Assembly (NCBI GenBank): GCA_005786775.1
Contig: SYDD01000071.1
Location: 1-9,887 of the forward strand
Source of the DNA: Opitutaceae bacterium
GTDB lineage: Bacteria; Verrucomicrobiota; Verrucomicrobiia; Opitutales; Opitutaceae
Direction of reading: 5' to 3'
DNA length: 9,887 nucleotides
Shown: positions 6,291-9,887 of the stretch, in pieces
Layout: each line of letters begins with the position of its first letter
Numbering within the stretch: the first letter of the stretch is position 1
Made by a program: the position numbers and the translations under genes
Notes under the pieces: model-generated
The model's database searches: none
What the model was told of the DNA's origin: nothing
The model's input: the letters and a program-made list of their open reading frames with translations, nothing else

Positions 6291-7766
6291 TCAGTAGATC
6301 CGGAGGTTGTCGACCATCACGCAGCGGCGCGTCCGCGTGAACGTGGCGGGCGTCGTGATGCCTTCGCCGGTCGTGGTCGCGATCGAATAGCTGAGGTAGC
6401 CCTCGCCGCCCAGGCCGAGGCCCGCGACGCAGGGACCGTTCTTGACGAACAGCGTGGTGTCGAGCGCGCGGGCCATCTGCGTCATATGGTCCACGTTGAG
6501 CGAGTGGATGATGGCGGAGTGCTTGTAGCCGTGCTCCGAGCGGCGGGCGAGCTCGATGCCCTCCTCGACCGAGCGGACGCGCACGACCGGGATCATCGGC
6601 ATCATCTGCTCCTCGACGACGAAGGCGTGGTCGGCGGGCGTCTCCGCGAACAGCAGCGGGGTGGAGGCCGCCACGTTGGCCCCCGCGTGCTGGGCGAGCA
6701 CCGCGGCGTCGGCGCCGACGAGCTTGCGGTTGACGGCGGCGTGGGAGCAGCCGCCGGCGTCCTTGGAGAAGGTGAAGGCCGCGGCGGTCAGACGCTCCAC
6801 CTGGGCGGCGTTGAGCTCGGCTGCGCCGGCGGCGACGAGCGCCTCGCGGAAGCCGGCGAAGTGCGCGTCGGGCACGAACACCTGCTTTTCCCCGATGCAG
6901 AGCAGGTTGTTGTCGAACGCGGCGCCCTGGACGATGTCGCGGGCCGCCTTGCGCAGGCAGCCGGTGCCGTCGACCAGCACGGGCGGGTTGCCCGGGCCGG
7001 CGCAGACCGCGCGCTTGCCGGACTTCATCGCGGCGGCGACCACGGCGGGGCCGCCGGTGACGCAGAGCAGCCCGATGTGCGGGTCGCGCGTCAGCGCGGC
7101 GAACGTGTCGAGCGTCGGCTGCGCGACGGTGCAGACCAGGTTCTCGATCCCGAGGGCGGCCTGGATCGCCTCGTTGTAGGCGCGGACCGCGAGGGCGGCC
7201 GAGCGCGCGCCGCCGGGGTGCGGGTTGAAGACGACGGCGTTCCCCGCGGCGACGATGTTGATGATGTTGCCGCTGAGCGTGGGGACGGAATGGGTGACGG
7301 GAAGGATCGCGCCGATGACGCCGAACGGCGTGTACTCCTCGAGCGTGATCCCGTGGTCGCCGCTGAGCGCGAAGGGCTTCAGCCACTCGACGCCCGGGAC
7401 CAGCTTCACGATCTGGAGCTTCTCGATCTTGTGCTCGAGCCGGCCGATGCGCGTCTCCTCGAACTCGAAGCGGCCCCACTCCGCCGCGTGGGCCGTGGCG
7501 AGGGACTTGACGATCTCGACCACCTTGGCGCGGCCCGCGATCCCCTTGGTCTGGAGCTGGGTGAAGGCGGCGTGCGCGGCGGCGCAGGCCTCGGGCACGG
7601 AGTCGAACACGCCGAGGCGCGGGCCGGCGCGGACCACCGCGGGGGCGGCGGGCGCGGACCCGGGGGCGGGCGCCGGGGACAGCACCGGCGAGCGGCCGAG
7701 GCTGCGGAGCACGTCCTCGACCACGGCGCGTAGGGCCTTTTCGTCCAGGGGAAGGGGGGAACTCAT
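6291..7766 (-). CDS. pduP: CoA-acylating aldehyde dehydrogenase (PduP type), BMC cargo
   Basis: A 491-residue protein of the EutE/PduP branch of aldehyde dehydrogenases. It oxidises an aldehyde with NAD+ and CoA to an acyl-CoA; here the expected substrate is L-lactaldehyde from the aldolase. The nucleophile is Cys290 in FDNNLLCIGEKQVF, a block typical of PduP and EutE. Other family blocks are EYTPFGVIGAILPVTHSVPT (145-164), NIINIVAAGNAVVFNPHPG (167-185), CVTGGPAVV and AGPGNPPVLVD (256-266). Residues 6-24 (PLDEKALRAVVEDVLRSLG) form an amphipathic helix, followed by a Pro/Ala-rich linker to about residue 44. This is the N-terminal encapsulation peptide layout known for PduP. The gene follows the 103-residue BMC-P by 26 bases and precedes the divergent BMC-P by 3. 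The acyl-CoA product needs a PduL-type phosphotransacylase, which is not in the window. The family is certain; lactaldehyde as substrate is inferred from context. Confidence 0.96.
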   Translation of the reverse strand: MSSPLPLDEKALRAVVEDVLRSLGRSPVLSPAPAPGSAPAAPAVVRAGPRLGVFDSVPEACAAAHAAFTQLQTKGIAGRAKVVEIVKSLATAHAAEWGRFEFEETRIGRLEHKIEKLQIVKLVPGVEWLKPFALSGDHGITLEEYTPFGVIGAILPVTHSVPTLSGNIINIVAAGNAVVFNPHPGGARSAALAVRAYNEAIQAALGIENLVCTVAQPTLDTFAALTRDPHIGLLCVTGGPAVVAAAMKSGKRAVCAGPGNPPVLVDGTGCLRKAARDIVQGAAFDNNLLCIGEKQVFVPDAHFAGFREALVAAGAAELNAAQVERLTAAAFTFSKDAGGCSHAAVNRKLVGADAAVLAQHAGANVAASTPLLFAETPADHAFVVEEQMMPMIPVVRVRSVEEGIELARRSEHGYKHSAIIHSLNVDHMTQMARALDTTLFVKNGPCVAGLGLGGEGYLSYSIATTTGEGITTPATFTRTRRCVMVDNLRIY

Positions 7767-7792
7767 CGGGCGGGCGGGGCGGCGCGGGGGCC

Positions 7793-8104
7793 TCAGGACC
7801 GGGCGGGATAGACCTTGTGGTTGAGCACGTCGACGGCGTCGACGATGCCGGTGATCACGGCGTCGACCGGCAGGGACTTCATCCCGCTGGCCTGGCGTGC
7901 GGAGCTGCCCTGGCAGAACAGGACGACCTCCCCGAGGCCGGCGCCGAGGGTGTCGACGGCGACCACGGTGTTGGCGCCCGGCCGGAACTGGGCCGGGTTG
8001 GCCTCGTCCACCAGCAGCGGCCGCAGCACCACGAGTTTTCGGCCCTTCATGGCCTCGTCCTTCTTGGTCGAGACCACCGAGCCGATGACGCGCGCGAGGA
8101 ACAT
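7793..8104 (-). CDS. eutN: BMC-P shell vertex protein (EutN/CcmL family), canonical copy
   Basis: A 103-residue protein with the clearest EutN/CcmL signature of the three: MFLARVIGSVVSTKKDEAM, GRKLVVLRPL, TVVAVDTLGAGLGEVVLFCQGSSAR and PVDAVITGIVDAVDV. The block LGAGLGEVV followed by GSSAR is the conserved pentamer core. It should occupy the five-fold vertices of the shell. It sits between BMC-H (19 bases upstream in transcription) and the aldehyde dehydrogenase (26 bases downstream). The upstream 20 bases are C-rich with no Shine-Dalgarno sequence; the start is fixed by alignment with the family's usual N-terminus. Confidence 0.96.
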   Translation of the reverse strand: MFLARVIGSVVSTKKDEAMKGRKLVVLRPLLVDEANPAQFRPGANTVVAVDTLGAGLGEVVLFCQGSSARQASGMKSLPVDAVITGIVDAVDVLNHKVYPARS

Positions 8105-8123
8105 CAGGGAGGCGGCGGGCGGG

Positions 8124-8423
8124 TTACTTCTTCGCCGCGGCGGCGGCCGGCTTCGGCAGCACGACCGCGACGTCGTCGTGGGGCCGCGGGATGACCTGCA
8201 CGCTGACGACCTCGCCCACGGTGCGGGCTGCCTGCGCGCCGGCGTCGGTTGCGGCCTTGACCGCGGCGACGTCGCCGATGACCACCGCCGAGACGAGGGC
8301 GTTGCCGACCTGCTTCATCGGGCCGTGCAGGGAGACGTTCGCGGACTTGAGCATCGCGTCGACGCCGGTGACGAGCGCGGTGAGGCCGCGCGTTTCGAGG
8401 AGACCAATTGCTTTGGAGGCCAT
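8124..8423 (-). CDS. BMC-H hexameric shell protein
   Basis: A 99-residue single BMC domain (PduA/CcmK/EutM family): ASKAIGLLETRGLTALVTGVDAMLKSANV, the pore segment KQVGNALV, IGDVAAVKAATDAGAQAA and the edge motif VQVIPRPHDDV. Hexamers tile the facets of the shell and pass metabolites through the central pore. Compared with the pore loop K-I-G-S-G of PduA this protein has Q-V-G-N-A, so Asn41 should line the pore in place of Ser40. The tail (LPKPAAAAAKK) is a short Ala/Lys extension. The gene lies between the acetate-kinase homologue (44 bases upstream in transcription) and the canonical BMC-P (19 bases downstream). The partial BMC-H at the right edge is a paralogue sharing GDVAAVKAA and IPRPH. 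No Shine-Dalgarno sequence is visible; the leader is pyrimidine-rich. Confidence 0.97.
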   Translation of the reverse strand: MASKAIGLLETRGLTALVTGVDAMLKSANVSLHGPMKQVGNALVSAVVIGDVAAVKAATDAGAQAARTVGEVVSVQVIPRPHDDVAVVLPKPAAAAAKK

Positions 8424-8467
8424 AAGAATGACTGGGTTGAGGGGAGGTTGAAGGAAAGGGGGACGGG

Positions 8468-9661
8468 TCAGCGGGAAGCGGCGAGGCAGCGGTACGCCTC
8501 GCGGGCGACGACCAGCTCCTCGTTGGCGGGGATGACGAGCACGCGGGTGCGGGCGCCGGCGGCGGACACCTCGCCCTCGGCGCCGCGGAGTGCCTCGTTG
8601 CGGGCCGGGTCGAGCTGCAGGCCGAGGCCCTCGAGCCCGGCGCCGATGGCGGCGCGCAGGTCGGGGTTGTTCTCGCCGATGCCCGCGGTGAACACGAGGG
8701 CGTCGCAGCCACCGAGTTCCACCCAGAAGGCGCCGATCCAGTGCCGCGCGGAATGGACGAAGACGTCGAGCGCGAGCCGAGCACGGGCGTCGCCGGCGGC
8801 CGCGGCCGCGCGAATGTCGCGCAGGTCGTTGCCCGCGCCGGACAAGCCGAGCAGCCCGGACTCCTTGGTCAGCTGGCGCTCCACCTCGGCCAGCGGCAGG
8901 CCGAGCGTCTTCATCACGAAGGGGATCGCGGCGGAGTCGAGGTCGCCGACGCGGTTGTTCTGCGGCAGGCCCGACTGCGGGCTGAGGCCCATGCTGGTCC
9001 CGACCGCCACGCCGTCGCGGATGCCGGTGACGGAGCTACTACCGCCGAGGTGGCAGCTGATGACGCGGAGGGGGGCGGCGCCGGCCGGCAGCGGCGCGGG
9101 CCCGAGCTGGTACAGACGGCGGGCGCGCGCGGCGACGTCGGCCCGGCCGAGCAGTTCGGCGGAGCGCTCGGCGACAAACTTGTGGCTGGCCCCGTGGAAG
9201 CCATGGCGGCGGACCCCGGCCTCGTGCCAGGCGGCGGGCACCGCATAGCGCGTCGCGGCGTCGGGCACCCACTGGTAAAAGGCCGTCTCGAAGAGGGCGA
9301 ACAGGGGCACGCCGGGCAGCTTTTCGCGGAAGCGGCGGATGCCGGCGGCGTAGGGCGGGTTGTGCGCGGGGGCGATCTCGCGGAACCCCTCGAGCGCGGC
9401 GATCACGCGGGCATCCGCCGGCACGCAGCCCGTGACTCCGCGGCCGAGCACGGTCTTGAACCCCACCCCATGCAGATCGGCGGCCGAGGCGAGGTGACCG
9501 CCGGCGCGCAGCTCCGCGAGGCAGGCGTCGATCGCGACACCGTAATCGGTGACGCGTTCGGATCCGCCCTTCGCCAGCAGCACCGCCTCCTCCGCCCCGG
9601 TGAAGCGGAAGAGCCGGTACTTGAACGAGGTCGAGCCGAGGTTGGCGACGAGGAGGTTCAT
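8468..9661 (-). CDS. ackA: Acetate-kinase-family (ASKHA) acyl-phosphate kinase with altered active site
   Basis: A 397-residue protein, normal AckA length, beginning MNLLVANLGSTSFKYRLF (Asn7 and Ser residues of the phosphate loop). Conserved family residues: His100 (APAHNPP), Phe155-His156 (RRHGFHGASH), His204 (ISCHLGGSSS), Arg237 (NNRVGDLD), the nucleotide block GIGEN (327-331) and metal-binding Glu381 (PANEEL). Three positions differ from Methanosarcina acetate kinase: its Arg91 matches Lys69 (VGFKTVLG), its Asp148 matches Glu125 (LFETAFYQ), and its acyl-pocket Leu122 matches Ala99. These are from a by-eye alignment. In the operon it should convert an acyl-phosphate, probably lactyl-phosphate, plus ADP to the acid plus ATP. 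The smaller Ala99 would leave room for a bulkier acyl group. No encapsulation helix is seen, in keeping with ATP formation in the cytosol or with recruitment by a partner. It lies between the two BMC-H genes. Family certain; substrate inferred. Confidence 0.94.
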   Translation of the reverse strand: MNLLVANLGSTSFKYRLFRFTGAEEAVLLAKGGSERVTDYGVAIDACLAELRAGGHLASAADLHGVGFKTVLGRGVTGCVPADARVIAALEGFREIAPAHNPPYAAGIRRFREKLPGVPLFALFETAFYQWVPDAATRYAVPAAWHEAGVRRHGFHGASHKFVAERSAELLGRADVAARARRLYQLGPAPLPAGAAPLRVISCHLGGSSSVTGIRDGVAVGTSMGLSPQSGLPQNNRVGDLDSAAIPFVMKTLGLPLAEVERQLTKESGLLGLSGAGNDLRDIRAAAAAGDARARLALDVFVHSARHWIGAFWVELGGCDALVFTAGIGENNPDLRAAIGAGLEGLGLQLDPARNEALRGAEGEVSAAGARTRVLVIPANEELVVAREAYRCLAASR

Positions 9662-9675
9662 CGGTGGCCGGGTGA

Positions 9676-9693
9676 CCGCGCCCGAGGGCGCGG
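9676..9693. repeat. GC inverted repeat (hairpin 1) between BMC-H and kinase genes
   Basis: CCGCGCCC at 9676-9683 and GGGCGCGG at 9686-9693 are exact reverse complements. As RNA this gives a 7-bp all-GC stem with a 4-base loop. No T-run follows on the minus strand, so it is not a classical terminator. It lies 14 bases before the kinase start and could hinder ribosome access or influence mRNA stability. In DNA this rich in G+C such repeats also arise by chance. Confidence 0.45.
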
Positions 9694-9707
9694 CGGCGGA
9701 CGCGGGA

Positions 9708-9725
9708 CCGCGGGCGGCCCCGCGG
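9708..9725. repeat. GC inverted repeat (hairpin 2) just after BMC-H stop
   Basis: CCGCGGG at 9708-9714 and CCCGCGG at 9719-9725 pair exactly around a 4-base loop (CGGC). In minus-strand RNA it forms 5 bases after the stop codon of the edge BMC-H gene and precedes hairpin 1. The position suits a 3' stabiliser of the abundant shell transcript or a partial attenuator, but no U-tract follows. Confidence 0.45.
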
Positions 9726-9730
9726 AAGGG

Positions 9731-9887
9731 TCAGGCCGAGGCCTGCTGGAGCCAGCGGCCGAGCCCGGCGAGGTCCTCGTGCGGGCGCGGGATGACCTGG
9801 ACGGCGATCACCTCGCCGACCTTCGCGGCCGCCTCGGCGCCGGCGTCAACCGCGGCCTTGACCGCGGCGACGTCGCCCCGGAAGAAC
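9731..9887 (-). CDS. Second BMC-H shell protein, 5' part beyond window edge
   Basis: The last 51 residues of a BMC-H protein are visible, ending at TGA 9731-9733. Blocks GDVAAVKAAVDAGAEAA, VGEVIAVQV and IPRPHEDL match the second half of the complete BMC-H at 8124-8423 almost word for word, so it is a facet hexamer paralogue. It differs at the C-terminus (LAGLGRWLQQASA in place of an Ala/Lys tail) and before the Gly-Asp (FFRGD in place of VVIGD). The pore loop is outside the window. It ends 69 bases before the kinase start and is the first gene of the operon visible here; more BMC genes (PduL, sugar kinase or isomerase, regulator) may lie further right. Confidence 0.93.
   Translation of the reverse strand, partial: FFRGDVAAVKAAVDAGAEAAAKVGEVIAVQVIPRPHEDLAGLGRWLQQASA

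Noticed and set aside
5710..7479. Minus-strand frame of 589 codons ending with the third BMC-P.
   Set aside because: Only the last 98 codons, from the ATG at 6006, have family similarity; the rest is an Arg/Pro/Ala-rich shadow of the dehydrogenase and the second BMC-P, not a fusion.
6087..7733. Plus-strand open frame of 548 codons over the aldehyde dehydrogenase.
   Set aside because: It mirrors the dehydrogenase codons in antisense and gives Asp/Arg/Gly/Val-rich sequence without family motifs.
1..9887. tRNA, rRNA, CRISPR arrays, insertion sequences or attachment sites.
   Set aside because: I looked for tRNA-like folds, spaced direct repeats, transposase motifs and terminal inverted repeats, and saw none; nearly all of the window is covered by genes on one strand.

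Overview
The window is extremely G+C-rich. Every gene I can support lies on the minus strand, so transcription runs from high to low coordinates. The gene set points to the Planctomycetes-Verrucomicrobia-Chlamydiae group, most likely a verrucomicrobial (Opitutae-like) or planctomycete heterotroph. This is inferred from the microcompartment type, from the exported sulfatase, and from the absence of Shine-Dalgarno sequences. I have no 16S or other phylogenetic marker here.

Region 1 (about 3652-9887, right to left) is a bacterial microcompartment (BMC) operon of the PVM type, the sugar-degrading compartment known for L-fucose and L-rhamnose. Read in the direction of transcription it holds: a BMC-H shell gene cut by the window edge, an acetate-kinase-family gene, a second BMC-H, a BMC-P (EutN/CcmL) pentamer gene, a CoA-acylating aldehyde dehydrogenase (PduP type), two more BMC-P genes, a class II (Zn) sugar-phosphate aldolase, and a malate/lactate dehydrogenase family gene. 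Spacers are 2 to 69 bases. In the expected pathway the aldolase splits fuculose-1-phosphate or rhamnulose-1-phosphate into DHAP and L-lactaldehyde inside the shell. PduP turns lactaldehyde into lactyl-CoA, a PduL-type phosphotransacylase (not in this window) makes lactyl-phosphate, and the kinase makes lactate and ATP. The dehydrogenase is the candidate for recycling NADH. The aldehyde dehydrogenase (N-terminal) and the aldolase (C-terminal) carry recognisable encapsulation helices. The kinase and the dehydrogenase do not.

Region 2 (about 3207-3578) is one small exported cysteine-containing protein of unknown function, followed by a strong intrinsic terminator (3207-3232) that closes the transcription unit.

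Region 3 (1-3098) is a separate unit: a Tat-exported protein with a LamG-like domain joined to an N,N-dimethylformamidase-beta-like domain, then the first half of an S1 formylglycine sulfatase that runs off the left edge. An exported sulfatase beside a deoxysugar compartment suggests a link to sulfated, fucose- or rhamnose-containing polysaccharides, but this rests on proximity only.

The BMC type itself is already described. The less ordinary points are the changed active-site residues of the acetate-kinase homologue, the two-ended targeting architecture of the aldolase, an Asn in the predicted BMC-H pore, the LamG-DMFase-like fusion beside the sulfatase, and the absence of Shine-Dalgarno sequences at all eleven visible starts.
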